64,000 nucleotides of DNA from DASSUW01 sp963740605 (GTDB taxonomy: Bacteria; Actinomycetota; Thermoleophilia; Solirubrobacterales; Solirubrobacteraceae): NCBI GenBank assembly GCA_963740605.1, contig CAVUFC010000018.1, forward strand, positions 372,001-436,000, written 5' to 3'. Positions within the stretch are counted from its first letter, which is position 1, and each line of letters opens with the position of its first letter. A model generated the notes under the pieces. It did not search any database. It was not told where the DNA came from and saw only the letters and a program-made list of their open reading frames with translations. Positions 22,797 to 31,476 of the stretch are shown in pieces. The position numbers were made by a program, and so were the translations under genes.

Positions 22797-24829
22797 CCGC
22801 CACGCTGCGCTACTCGGCCGAGGTCGAGCGGCCCGGGATGCTGCACGCCGCGTTCGTGCGCTCCCCGCACCCGCATGCGCGCGTGCTGTCCGTCGACGCC
22901 GCGGCGGTGCCGGACGACGTGGTCGTGCTGACGCCCGACGACGTGGCCGACCTCGGGCTGTACGGCTGCCAGGTCAAGGACCAGCGCGTGCTCGCCGATC
23001 GTGCGCGCCACGCCGGCGACGTGGTGGCCGCCGTCGCCGCGCCCACGCGCGAGGCGGCCCGCGCCGCCGCGCAGATCGTCGAGGTGGAGTACGAGGAGCT
23101 GCCCGCCGTCACCGACCCGATCGCGGCCGTCACGCGCGGCACGGTGCTCGTGCACGGGCAGTCGGCGGCGTCGGCCAAGGACGCGGTGTCGATCGACGTC
23201 CGGCCGATCCCGAACAGCAACGTCTGCCACCGCTTCCGCATCCGCCACGGCGACGCCGCCGCCGGCTTCGAGCAGGCCGACGTGATCGTCGAGGAGACCT
23301 ACCGGACCGCCGGCGCCGCGCACGCGCCGATGGAGCCGCACGCCGCGCTCGCCACCTGGGAGGACGGGCGGTTGGAGATCGTCAGCGGCACCCAGACGCC
23401 GTTCAACACCCGCGCCGACCTGGCCGGGCTGTTCGGCATCGATGAGGAGAGGATCCGCGTGATCGCGCCGCCGATGGGCGGCTCGTTCGGGGCGAAGACG
23501 TTCGTGCGCCTGGAAGCGCTGGTCGCCGCGCTGGCGCGCAAGGCCGGCAGGCCCGTGAAGGCGGTGCTCGACCGCGCCGAGGAGTTCGTCACGCTCAACC
23601 GCCACCCGGCGGTGGTGCGTGTGAAGATCGGCGCGCGGCGCGACGGCACGCTCGTCGCCAAGGAGGTCGACTGCTGGTGCGACACCGGCGCCTACGCCGA
23701 CTGCGGGCCGGGCGTGGCGACCAAGATGGGCTACGCGGGCGTCGGCCCGTACCGGATCCCGAACGTGCGGGTCGACTCGCTGTCGATCTACACCAACCTT
23801 CCGCCCAACGGCGCCTACCGCGGCTACGGCGCGATGCAGTCGGTGTGGGCATCCGAGCGCACGATGGACCTGCTGGCCGCGGAGCTCGACATGAGCCCGC
23901 TCGAGCTGCGGCGCATGAACCTGCTGCACGACGGCGACGTGTTCGCGACCGGCGAGGTCATGCACGACGTGCACTTCGAGGACTGCCTGCAGGCGGCCGC
24001 GGACGCGGTCGGCTACGAGGCCGACCCACGCGGCAAGGGCCTGTGCGTGCTGCTCAAGGGCATGCAGACGCCGAGCCGCGCGGCGATCTCGGTCGAGCGC
24101 ACGCCGGTCGGCTTCATCGTCCGCAGCGCGTCGTGCGAGATGGGGCAGGACGTGCGGCAGTCGATCCGGCTGATGGGCGCCGAGCTGCTCGGGTGCGAGC
24201 CCGGTCAGGTCGAGGTCCCCGACCCCGACACCGACACGTCGCCGTTCGACACGCGCACGACGTCGAGCCGCTCGACGCACATGATGGGCCGGGCGCTCCG
24301 CGAGGCGGTCAAGGACCTGGAGCGGAGCGGCAACGGGCGCGGCTTCGGCGAGGTTCGCAACGAGGGCGGGCTCGACCCCGACACCGGCCAGGGCACGGCG
24401 TCCACGCACTGGCACCAGGGCGCCGCGGCCGCGCACGTGAGCGTCGACGCGGAGACGGGGCGCCTGACGGTCGAGCACATCCACGCTGCGGTCTACGCGG
24501 GTCGTGTGGTCAACCGCGCGGGCGCCGAGCTGCAGAACGAGGGCTCGATGCTGATGGGCCTCGGGACGACGCTGTTCGAGGCCGTCGAGTTCGCCGACGG
24601 CCAGGTCACCAACGCGAACGTCTCCGACTACAACGTGCCCGCGTTCGGCGACCTGCCGAAGCTCACGCACGAGCTGATCGAGAGCGACGGCGCCGAGGTC
24701 CACGGCCTGGGGGAGACGGCGCTCCCGCCGATCCCGCCCGCGATCGGCAACGCGCTCGCTTCGCTCGGCGCGCACGTGACCGAGCTGCCGATCACGGCCG
24801 AGCGGGTGCTGGAGGCGCTGGAGCGATGA
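22781..24829 (+). CDS. Molybdenum hydroxylase large (molybdopterin-binding) subunit
   Basis: 682 residues, overlapping the FAD-subunit gene by 16 bases. It is shorter than typical CoxL/XdhA proteins (about 750-800). The N-terminal alpha/beta hammerhead domain (about 10-115; SPHPHARVLSVDA) precedes the molybdopterin domains: IAPPMGGSFGAKTF, NGAYRGYGAMQSVWASE and the C-terminal GLGETALPPIPPAIGNAL, whose Glu is the probable catalytic base. It lacks the AYxCSFR loop of form I CO dehydrogenase. It therefore probably hydroxylates a carbon in an aromatic or N-heterocyclic ring using water. Substrate unknown. Confidence 0.9.
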   Translation: MDPRVTATLRYSAEVERPGMLHAAFVRSPHPHARVLSVDAAAVPDDVVVLTPDDVADLGLYGCQVKDQRVLADRARHAGDVVAAVAAPTREAARAAAQIVEVEYEELPAVTDPIAAVTRGTVLVHGQSAASAKDAVSIDVRPIPNSNVCHRFRIRHGDAAAGFEQADVIVEETYRTAGAAHAPMEPHAALATWEDGRLEIVSGTQTPFNTRADLAGLFGIDEERIRVIAPPMGGSFGAKTFVRLEALVAALARKAGRPVKAVLDRAEEFVTLNRHPAVVRVKIGARRDGTLVAKEVDCWCDTGAYADCGPGVATKMGYAGVGPYRIPNVRVDSLSIYTNLPPNGAYRGYGAMQSVWASERTMDLLAAELDMSPLELRRMNLLHDGDVFATGEVMHDVHFEDCLQAAADAVGYEADPRGKGLCVLLKGMQTPSRAAISVERTPVGFIVRSASCEMGQDVRQSIRLMGAELLGCEPGQVEVPDPDTDTSPFDTRTTSSRSTHMMGRALREAVKDLERSGNGRGFGEVRNEGGLDPDTGQGTASTHWHQGAAAAHVSVDAETGRLTVEHIHAAVYAGRVVNRAGAELQNEGSMLMGLGTTLFEAVEFADGQVTNANVSDYNVPAFGDLPKLTHELIESDGAEVHGLGETALPPIPPAIGNALASLGAHVTELPITAERVLEALER

Positions 24830-25248
24830 AGGTCGACGTGTTCCTCAACGGCCGCGCCGCGACGCTCGAGGCCCGCAGTGACGAGATGCTGCTGCCGGCG
24901 CTGCGCCGTCACGGCCTGCTGTCGGTGCGCGAGACGTGCGGGATCGGCGTCTGCGGCGCCTGCACGGTGCTGCTCGACGGCGAGCCGGTGTCCGGCTGCC
25001 TGACGCTCACGGCGACCGCGGCCGGGCGCGAGATCACCACCGTCGAGGGGCTCGACGAGGCGGATCCCGTCCTGCGCGCGTTCAATGAGACGCACGCCTT
25101 CCAGTGCGGTTGGTGCACGCCGGGCTTCGTGCTGACCGTCAAGGCGATGCAGCCCGGCGACGACGTCCGCGAGGCGCTCGGCGGCAACCTGTGCCGCTGC
25201 GGCTGCTACGTGAAGATCGAGGAGGCGGTGCGCGCGTGCGTCTCGTGA
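24826..25248 (+). CDS. Molybdenum hydroxylase 2Fe-2S subunit (CoxS-like)
   Basis: 140 residues, start overlapping the large-subunit stop (ATGA). The plant-type ferredoxin cluster ligands are in ETCGIGVCGACTVLLDG plus a later Cys (VSGCLT). The second, helical cluster is bound by FQCGWCTPGF and NLCRCGCYVKI. All eight expected cysteines are present. It relays electrons from the molybdenum site to FAD. Length and domain order are normal for the family. Confidence 0.93.
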   Translation: MKVDVFLNGRAATLEARSDEMLLPALRRHGLLSVRETCGIGVCGACTVLLDGEPVSGCLTLTATAAGREITTVEGLDEADPVLRAFNETHAFQCGWCTPGFVLTVKAMQPGDDVREALGGNLCRCGCYVKIEEAVRACVS

Positions 25249-26075
25249 CCTACGACGCAGGCGGCGGCGCTCGCGTCGGCGCGCTGGAAGGCGACGCCGT
25301 GGTCGATCTCGGCTTCGACGGCGACATGGTCGCCTTCATCGCGGCGGGCGCACCGGAAGGCGCGCGGTCAGACGTGGGCGAAGCCCGTCTGCTCGCCCCG
25401 CTGCGCCCGCGCTCGCTGCGCGACTTCCTCGCCTTCGAGGGCCACATGAAGAACGCGCTCTCGCGCCTCGGCCGCCCGATCCCGGACGAGTGGTACGACA
25501 TCCCCGCCTACTACAAGGGGATGCCCGACACCGTGATCGGGCCGGACGCGGAGATCCCGTGGCCGGGGTGGGTCGAGAAGCTCGACCACGAGCTCGAGCT
25601 CGCCGCCGTGATCGGCCGCGAGGTGCGCGATGTCGTCCCCGAGGACGCCGGCGAGTGCATCTTCGGCTACACGATCTGGAACGACATGTCGGCGCGCGAC
25701 GTGCAGGCGCGCGAGCTGCCGGTCGGCATGGGGCCCGGGAAGGCGAAGGACTGGGACGGCTCGAACGTGCTCGGCCCGTGCATCGTCACCGCCGACGAGC
25801 TCGACGCCTCAGGCGCGACCATGCGCGTGCGCGTGAACGGCGAGCAGTGGGGCCAGGACACGTCGGCCCACATGCACCACACGTTCGGGGCGATGATCGC
25901 CTACGCCTCGCGCTCACAGACGCTGTACCCGGGCGAAGTGCTCGGGTCCGGCACGGCGGCCGGCGGATCCGGCCTCGAGCTCGACCGCTGGCTCGCCCCC
26001 GGCGATCTCGTGGAGTTGGAGATCGAAGGGATCGGCGTGCTGCGCAACCGCATCGGACAAAAGGGAGCTGCCTGA
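25236..26075 (+). CDS. Fumarylacetoacetate hydrolase (FAH) family protein
   Basis: 279 residues from a GTG at 25236, overlapping the iron-sulfur gene by 13 bases. The N-terminal part is about 70 residues, then the FAH core: FEGHMKNAL, DHELELAAVIGREVRDV with acidic metal ligands, GYTIWNDMSARDVQ, and GSNVLGPCIVTADEL; the C-terminus has GSGTAAGGSGLELDRWLAPGDLVELEIEGIG. The family cleaves C-C bonds in beta-diketo acids or hydrates/decarboxylates ring-fission products. In this operon it probably acts on a ring-opened intermediate. Confidence 0.9.
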   Translation: MRLVTYDAGGGARVGALEGDAVVDLGFDGDMVAFIAAGAPEGARSDVGEARLLAPLRPRSLRDFLAFEGHMKNALSRLGRPIPDEWYDIPAYYKGMPDTVIGPDAEIPWPGWVEKLDHELELAAVIGREVRDVVPEDAGECIFGYTIWNDMSARDVQARELPVGMGPGKAKDWDGSNVLGPCIVTADELDASGATMRVRVNGEQWGQDTSAHMHHTFGAMIAYASRSQTLYPGEVLGSGTAAGGSGLELDRWLAPGDLVELEIEGIGVLRNRIGQKGAA

Positions 26076-26076
26076 C

Positions 26077-26367
26077 ATGGCCTACGTCGTCTGCGCCAAG
26101 TGGACCGCCAAGGAAGGGGAGGAGGGCCGACTCGCGGAGATCTGCGAGGAGATGACCGAGCCGTCGCGCGCCGAGCCCGGGAACCTCTTCTACCAGGCGC
26201 ATCGGGACTCCCAGAACCCGCGCCTGTTCTTCCTCTACGAGCAGTACGCCGACGAGGCGGGCTACGAGGCGCACATGGCGTCCGAGCACTTCACGCGCCT
26301 CGTCAAGGAAGAGGCGATCCCGAACATCCTCGAGGCGCGCGAGCGGGAGTTCTACGAGACCGTATGA
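26077..26367 (+). CDS. Antibiotic-biosynthesis-monooxygenase (ABM) domain protein
   Basis: 96 residues, a single ferredoxin-like ABM domain: YVVCAKWTAKEGEEGRLAEI, PGNLFYQAHRD, LFFLYEQYADEAGYEAHMASEHF. Small cofactor-free members such as YgiN oxidise quinols or aromatic rings with oxygen; others only scavenge. It starts 1 base after the FAH stop, and its own stop overlaps the CoxG start. The context supports action on an aromatic or quinol intermediate, but the reaction is not proven. Confidence 0.85.
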   Translation: MAYVVCAKWTAKEGEEGRLAEICEEMTEPSRAEPGNLFYQAHRDSQNPRLFFLYEQYADEAGYEAHMASEHFTRLVKEEAIPNILEAREREFYETV

Positions 26368-27041
26368 AGCTGGAGAACGAGTTCACCGTCCCCGCGTCGC
26401 TCGAGCAGGCCTGGCAGGTGCTGCTCGACGTCGAGCGCGTCGCGCCGTGCCTTCCCGGTGCCGCGATCGAGGGCACCGACGGCGATGCCCACAAGGGCAC
26501 CATGACGATCAAGATCGGCCCGATCAAGACCCAGTACAGCGGGACCGTGCGGATCGAGGAGGCGGACGAGGCGGCCCACCGGGCGGTCATGCGCGCGCAG
26601 GCGCGCGACAGCCGCGGGCAGGGCACGGCGGCCGCCACCATCACGTCGACGATGGAGGAGGTCGAGGACGGCACGCGCGTGCACGTCGAGACCGACCTGC
26701 GCGTCACCGGGCCGGCGGCTCAGTTCGGCCGCGGCGTGATGCAGGACGTCAGCGCGAAGCTGATGGGCCGCTTCGCCGACTGCCTGGCCGAGGAGATGGC
26801 CGGCGCGTCGGCGACCGGCGTGGCGTCCGGCGAGACCGCCGGCGAGCGGCCCGAGCCGCCGCCGGGGCCGGCCGGAGACTCCGCGGAGGAGGCCGCGCGC
26901 GCGCCTGAGCCGCGCCGGACCGAGGACGTGCTCGACCTCGGGGCGGCAAGCCGCGGCGCCCTGCTCAAGCGCGTCGGACCGGTCGCCGCCGGGCTCGTCC
27001 TGCTGATCGTGTGGCTCGGCATCCGGAGGAGGCGAGGATGA
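26364..27041 (+). CDS. CoxG / SRPBCC-family protein with C-terminal membrane anchor
   Basis: 225 residues. The SRPBCC fold occupies about 1-145 (MKLENEFTVPASLEQAWQVL, CLPGAAIEG, MTIKIGPIKTQYSGTVRIEE), the CO-dehydrogenase subunit G signature. A flexible Pro/Glu/Ala linker (about 150-195) leads to a C-terminal transmembrane helix (about 202-221) ending in arginines. CoxG proteins recruit molybdenum hydroxylases of the CO-dehydrogenase type to the membrane and may pass on quinone, so this gene probably anchors the three-subunit enzyme encoded upstream. Coupled at both ends by ATGA overlaps. Confidence 0.9.
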   Translation: MKLENEFTVPASLEQAWQVLLDVERVAPCLPGAAIEGTDGDAHKGTMTIKIGPIKTQYSGTVRIEEADEAAHRAVMRAQARDSRGQGTAAATITSTMEEVEDGTRVHVETDLRVTGPAAQFGRGVMQDVSAKLMGRFADCLAEEMAGASATGVASGETAGERPEPPPGPAGDSAEEAARAPEPRRTEDVLDLGAASRGALLKRVGPVAAGLVLLIVWLGIRRRRG

Positions 27042-27817
27042 GCGACGAGCTCGAGCGGTTCCGGCTCGACGGCCGCGTGGCGGTCGTCTCCGGCGGGTCC
27101 GGCGGCATCGGGGTGCGGCTGTGCGCGGCGCTCGCCGGCGTCGGCGCGCGGCTGGTCGTGATCGGCCGCGACGCCAAGCGCGCGAGCGCGGCACTCGACC
27201 AGGCGGGCGGCGACGGCATCGCCGTCGCGGCCGACGTGACCATCAAGGAGGAGGCCGACCACGCGATCACGCTCGCCCATCAGGCGTTCGGCAGCGTCGA
27301 CGTGATCATCAACGCGGTCGGCGGCGGCGCCGGCGGCGCGCTGTATCCGGCCGAGGAGTATCCCGAGGCCGAGTGGGACCGGATGCTCGACCTGAACCTG
27401 CGCTCGGCGCTGCTGCCGACCCAGGCGGCGGTGCGGGCAATGATCGAGGGCGGGAAGGGCGGCCGCGTGCTGCACATCTCCTCGGTCCGCGGCCAGCTCG
27501 GCATCGACAACGGCTTCTCGGCTTACGTCGCAGCCAAGGGCGCGCTCGACGCGCTCACCCGCCAGCAGGCGACCGAGTGGGCGAAATACGACATCACCGT
27601 CAACGCGATCTCGCCCACGTTCGTCCGGACGCCGCAGGTCGAGGACCTGCTGGCCGACGACGCGTTCCGCGAGGGTCTCTACAAGCGGATCCCGCTCGGC
27701 CGGATCGCCGAGACCGACGACGTGGTCGGCTCCGTGCTGCTGCTGTGCAGCGACGCGTCGGCCTTCATCACCGGCCAGGTGCTCACGCTCGACGGAGGGC
27801 TCACCGCGTGCCAGTGA
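27038..27817 (+). CDS. Short-chain dehydrogenase/reductase
   Basis: 259 residues from the ATG at 27038, with GGAGGAGG upstream and a four-base overlap with the CoxG stop. The cofactor motif is SGGSGGIG (about 20-27) rather than the usual TGxxxGIG, followed by NAVGGG. The catalytic set is Ser in ISSVRG and the YVAAK motif. The C-terminus LLLCSDASAFITGQVLTLDGGL is typical of classical SDRs. It oxidises or reduces an alcohol/ketone with NAD(P)(H), presumably an intermediate of this pathway. Confidence 0.92.
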   Translation: MSDELERFRLDGRVAVVSGGSGGIGVRLCAALAGVGARLVVIGRDAKRASAALDQAGGDGIAVAADVTIKEEADHAITLAHQAFGSVDVIINAVGGGAGGALYPAEEYPEAEWDRMLDLNLRSALLPTQAAVRAMIEGGKGGRVLHISSVRGQLGIDNGFSAYVAAKGALDALTRQQATEWAKYDITVNAISPTFVRTPQVEDLLADDAFREGLYKRIPLGRIAETDDVVGSVLLLCSDASAFITGQVLTLDGGLTACQ

Positions 27818-28479
27818 CCACTGTTCCCTTTAACCGCTTCAACCTCCGTGAGCAGATCAAGGACGTGATCCTGCAGCGGATCCTCGACGGCGACTACGAG
27901 CCGGGCGCGCGGCTGGTGGAGACACGGATCGCGCAGGAGCTCGGTGTCTCACAGGCGCCCGTACGCGAGGCGCTGCGCGACCTCGAGCAGCTCGGCTGCA
28001 TCGTCCACGCGCCGTTCCGCGGCTGCTCGGTGCGCGCGTTCTCGGCCGAGGAGCTGATCGAGGCGTTCCCCGTGCGCGCGGCGCTCGAGGCGCTCGCGGC
28101 GCGGCTGGCCGCCGACCGGATCAGCGAGGCCGAGCTGCTGCAGCTCGCCGAGCTGCTGGACACGATGCACGCGGCGGCGGCGCGGGGCGACGCGCACGGG
28201 CAGTCGCAGGCCAACGCCGCGTTCCACGCGACGATCGTGCGCGCGGCCGGCAACGCCACGCTCGAGCGCCAGTGGTCGTTCCTGGAGCCGTTCTCGCGGA
28301 CCTACATCTCGGTCTCGCAGCCCGGCCTGGACCTGCGGACGCTGTCCGAGCGGCACGTCCCGATCCTCGACGCGCTGCGCGCGCGGAACGCCGACGCGGC
28401 GGCCGAGGCCATGCACGGACACCTGATGGAGGCCGCGGAGCTGCTGCGGCCCATGGATCTCCATAGGGCTGCGCCCTGA
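27808..28479 (+). CDS. GntR-family (FCD-type) transcriptional regulator
   Basis: 223 residues from a GTG at 27808, overlapping the SDR gene by 10 bases; a second GTG two codons on is also possible. The winged helix (about 12-75) includes LREQIKDVILQRILDGDYEPGARL and the recognition helix GVSQAPVREALRDLEQLG. The FCD effector domain (about 85-210) contains VRAALEALAARLAA and a metal/ligand His in ANAAFHATIV and RHVPILDAL. FCD regulators usually respond to carboxylic acids. Sitting inside the operon, it is the obvious candidate for controlling it. Confidence 0.92.
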   Translation: MPVTTVPFNRFNLREQIKDVILQRILDGDYEPGARLVETRIAQELGVSQAPVREALRDLEQLGCIVHAPFRGCSVRAFSAEELIEAFPVRAALEALAARLAADRISEAELLQLAELLDTMHAAAARGDAHGQSQANAAFHATIVRAAGNATLERQWSFLEPFSRTYISVSQPGLDLRTLSERHVPILDALRARNADAAAEAMHGHLMEAAELLRPMDLHRAAP

Positions 28480-28496
28480 CAGAAAACGGAGCTGCT

Positions 28497-29216
28497 GTGA
28501 GACGCATCGTCGACCTCTCAATGCCGGTCCACGCGGACATGCTCACGTTCCCGCGCGTGCCGCCCCCGGCGCTGTGCGTGTACGAGAGCCACACCGACTT
28601 CGCGGAGCGGATCGGAGCGGCCGAGTACGGCGTCGACTCGCTCACCGCGAGCTACCTCGTGGTCCAGAACGACCACGTCGGCAGCCACTGCGATGCGCGC
28701 AAGCACATCGTCCCGACCGCCGGCGGCCCCGAGTCGATCCCGCTCGAGTACTGCTACTCGGACGGCGTGCTGCTCGACTTCACGCACCGTGCGCCCGGGG
28801 ACATCATCAGCGCCGCCGACATCGAGGAGGCGCTGGCGAAGATCTCCTACGACGTCAAGGACCGCGACATCGTCCTCATCCACACCGGCGCCGGCGCGTA
28901 CAACACCGAGGAGCGCTACCGCACCGACCATCCCGGCATGAGCGCCGAGGCGACCCGCTGGCTGATCGAGCGCGGCGTCCGGATGATGGGCTGCGACGCG
29001 ATCACGTTCGACCCGCCGGTGTGGGCGATGTTCGAGAAGAAGAAGTTCTGGGAGGCCCACCGGGTGATGTGGGACGAGGAGTACTGGCACCTGGAGAACC
29101 TGATGAACCTCGACCAGATCGGCCGCCCGCACGGCTTCACGCTCAGCGTCCTGCCGGTCAAGTGGGTCGGGACGACGGCCGCGCCGGTGCGCGCGGTGGC
29201 GATCGTGGAGGACTGA
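28497..29216 (+). CDS. Cyclase-family hydrolase (kynurenine-formamidase-like)
   Basis: 239 residues from a GTG start. It begins VDLSMPVHADMLTFP, and the metal-binding motif is HVGSHCDARKH, a variant of HxGTHxDxPxH. Later DIVLIHTGAG and GCDAITFDPPV are standard for the cyclase superfamily. Members hydrolyse cyclic amides, imides, lactones or aryl formamides using a divalent metal. It is the first of two cyclase-type genes in this operon, separated by the ATP-grasp dikinase subunit. It may open a ring or hydrolyse an activated intermediate. Confidence 0.88.
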   Translation: MRRIVDLSMPVHADMLTFPRVPPPALCVYESHTDFAERIGAAEYGVDSLTASYLVVQNDHVGSHCDARKHIVPTAGGPESIPLEYCYSDGVLLDFTHRAPGDIISAADIEEALAKISYDVKDRDIVLIHTGAGAYNTEERYRTDHPGMSAEATRWLIERGVRMMGCDAITFDPPVWAMFEKKKFWEAHRVMWDEEYWHLENLMNLDQIGRPHGFTLSVLPVKWVGTTAAPVRAVAIVED

Positions 29217-30082
29217 TGTTGCAGTTCGCCGATCCCCAGTGCCGCGAGGTCGCCCAGGCGGGCGGCAAGGGCGCATCACTGGCGCGCATGACCGAGCTCG
29301 GGCTGCCGGTACCGGAGGGCTTCGTCGTCCCGGCCGACGTGCTCGCGACGGTGGTCGACGCCGAGGCGCTGCGCGCGGCGCTCCCCGACCACGAGAAGGC
29401 GCAAGCGATCGTCGCGGCCGTCGAGGTGCCCGACGCGATCGCCGAGGCGTACGCCGCGCTCGGCGACGACCCGCCGGTGGCGGTGCGCTCGAGCGCCTGC
29501 GCCGAGGACTCCGACACCGCCTCCTACGCCGGCCAGCAGGAGACCTACCTGTACGTCCGCGGCGCCGACGTGGTGCGCGACCGCGTGCGCGACTGCTGGG
29601 CGTCGTTCTTCTCCGAGCGCGCGATCTTCTACCGCCAGAAGAAAGGGTCGCTCGACGACCTCGGCATGGCGGTGGTCGTGCAGCGGATGGTGCGCTCGGA
29701 GGTCGCCGGCGTGCTGTTCACCTGCGACCCGGTACGCGGGCGGCGCGACCGCATGGTCGTCGAGGCGGTGCTCGGGCTCGGCGAGGCCGCGGTGTCCGGC
29801 CAGGTCACGCCCGACCACTACATCCTCAAACGCGACGGAACGATCCGCAAAGCGCAGGTCTCGTCGCAACCTTTCAAGATCGTTCCAATCGAGGCCGGCG
29901 GCACCGAGGAGCGCGAGCTCGGCGAGGAGGGCGGCGAGCAGAAGCTGGGGGAGCACCACCTGCGCCAGCTCGCCAAGCTCGGCGACGATCTCGAGCAGCG
30001 GCTCGGCGGCCCGCAGGACATCGAGTGGGCGCTCGAGGGCGGATCGCTGTACGTGCTGCAGGCGAGGCCGGTGACGACTTGA
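29216..30082 (+). CDS. PEP/pyruvate-binding (ATP-grasp) subunit, PEP-synthase N-terminal-like
   Basis: 288 residues, coupled by TGATG to the cyclase gene. It is a stand-alone pyruvate phosphate dikinase N-terminal domain: AGGKGASLARMTELGLPVPEGFVV at the start, then AVRSSACAEDSDTASYAGQQETYL, VVVQRMVRSEVAGVLFTCDP and the terminal GSLYVLQARPVTT, which is exactly where this domain ends in full-length enzymes. It should bind ATP and phosphorylate the His of the swivelling domain. That domain is in the subunit at 20272-21999. The PpsB protein of phenylphosphate synthase is the closest known parallel. Confidence 0.85.
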   Translation: MLQFADPQCREVAQAGGKGASLARMTELGLPVPEGFVVPADVLATVVDAEALRAALPDHEKAQAIVAAVEVPDAIAEAYAALGDDPPVAVRSSACAEDSDTASYAGQQETYLYVRGADVVRDRVRDCWASFFSERAIFYRQKKGSLDDLGMAVVVQRMVRSEVAGVLFTCDPVRGRRDRMVVEAVLGLGEAAVSGQVTPDHYILKRDGTIRKAQVSSQPFKIVPIEAGGTEERELGEEGGEQKLGEHHLRQLAKLGDDLEQRLGGPQDIEWALEGGSLYVLQARPVTT

Positions 30083-31476
30083 TCCTCGAGCGCGCCCAGT
30101 CGTGGATGGCCGACGTGCACCCGCACAACCGCCACCTGGAGCGCACGCTCGACTGGCTGCTCGTGCTCGACCCCGGCGCGTCCTACGCAGCTCGCATTGC
30201 CGCGGCAACGCATGACATCGAGCGCGCGTTTTCCGATTCCGACACGCCGTGGGACTCCGCGCGCGACTGGGACTCGGTCGAGTACAACCGCTGGCACCAG
30301 GACCGGTGCGCGGACATGATCGGGCCGGGGCTGCGCGACCGTGGGGCGTCGGCGGAGCTCGCCGACGCGGTCGCAGGGCTCGTTCGCGTGCACGAGGACG
30401 GCGGCTGGCTGGAGGCCGACCTCGTGCAGGCGGCGGACAGCCTCTCGTTCCTGGAGACGATGGTCCCGCTCGTCGTCGGCTGGGTCGAGAGCGGCCGGGC
30501 GCCACGCGAGCGCGCCGAGGGCAAGCTGCGCCACTCGGTCGAGCGGATCAGCCCCGACCTGCCTCGCGCGCGCGAGATCGGTGAGGCGCTGCTCGCGGCC
30601 GCGCTGTCGCGGCTACGGGCGGCGAACGATCCGGCGCAGGTGCGCGAGCTCACCGGCCTGATGAAGACCGGCCGCATGTACCGGCTCGCGCGGGAGCGCT
30701 TCCCCAAGATGCCCCTGTTCCCCGGCCACCCGACGTTCGAGGTCATCTCCTACCGCACGCCGCAGGGGATCCGCGCGGCCGGCGACCAGCCGTGGGGGCC
30801 GCCCAACGACGCCTGTCTGGGCTACATGAGCGAGCTGGTGATGGGCACGACGCATACCGGCGCCCACATCGATGCGCACGCGCACATGACGATCGGCGAC
30901 GACGACCGCTGGCACGGCGGCTCGGCCCGCGCCGACCTCGGCGACTTCGGGCCGCTCAAGGGCGACGCCACCGAGATCCCGCCGATCTGGCGGCGCGGCG
31001 TGCTGTACGACGTGCCCGGGCATCGCGGCGTCGAGTCGCTGCCCGCGGGCGAGCCGGTGGGTGCCGACGAGCTGCGCGCGATCGAGGCCGCGTCGGGCGT
31101 CTCGGCGCAGGCCGGCGATGTCGCGCTGATCCGCTCCGGTTACCTCGCCCACTGGCCCGATCCCGAGGCGCTGGCCGAGCATCGCGGCGCCGGCCCCGAC
31201 CTCTCGGCGGCGGAGATGCTCGCGGAGCGGGGGGTGCTCGCCACCGGCTCGGACACCGAGACCTACGAGGTTCAGCCGGCGCCCGACCGCGGCACGCCGG
31301 CGAACCCGCAGCCGGTGCACACGCTGCTGCTGATCGAGCGCGGCATCTACATCCTCGAGAGCCTCGACCTCGAGGAGATCGCCCGCGCGGGTCTGACCGA
31401 GTTCCTGTTCGTGGCGCTGCCGCTGAGCATCCGCGGCGCGACCGGCTCGATGCTGGACCCGGTGGCGATCACATGA
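30079..31476 (+). CDS. Fusion of HD-like (DUF4202-type) domain and cyclase-family hydrolase
   Basis: About 465 residues from a TTG at 30079 overlapping the previous stop (TTGA); an ATG nine codons on is the alternative. Residues about 1-185 form a helical domain with His/Asp motifs ATHDIERAFSDSD, WHQDRCADMI and VRVHEDGGW, resembling metal-dependent HD or DUF4202 proteins. Residues about 195-465 are a cyclase-superfamily hydrolase with MPLFPGHPTFE and the metal motif HTGAHIDAHAHM. A fusion of these two folds is unusual. It lies in the catabolic operon beside another cyclase, so the two hydrolases probably act on related cyclic compounds. Confidence 0.75.
   Translation: MILERAQSWMADVHPHNRHLERTLDWLLVLDPGASYAARIAAATHDIERAFSDSDTPWDSARDWDSVEYNRWHQDRCADMIGPGLRDRGASAELADAVAGLVRVHEDGGWLEADLVQAADSLSFLETMVPLVVGWVESGRAPRERAEGKLRHSVERISPDLPRAREIGEALLAAALSRLRAANDPAQVRELTGLMKTGRMYRLARERFPKMPLFPGHPTFEVISYRTPQGIRAAGDQPWGPPNDACLGYMSELVMGTTHTGAHIDAHAHMTIGDDDRWHGGSARADLGDFGPLKGDATEIPPIWRRGVLYDVPGHRGVESLPAGEPVGADELRAIEAASGVSAQAGDVALIRSGYLAHWPDPEALAEHRGAGPDLSAAEMLAERGVLATGSDTETYEVQPAPDRGTPANPQPVHTLLLIERGIYILESLDLEEIARAGLTEFLFVALPLSIRGATGSMLDPVAIT

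Noticed and set aside
22781..24829. Form I CO dehydrogenase, suggested by the neighbouring CoxM-, CoxS- and CoxG-like genes.
   Set aside because: The diagnostic AYxCSFR active-site loop is missing; NGAYRGYGAMQ is present instead, and the protein is too short.
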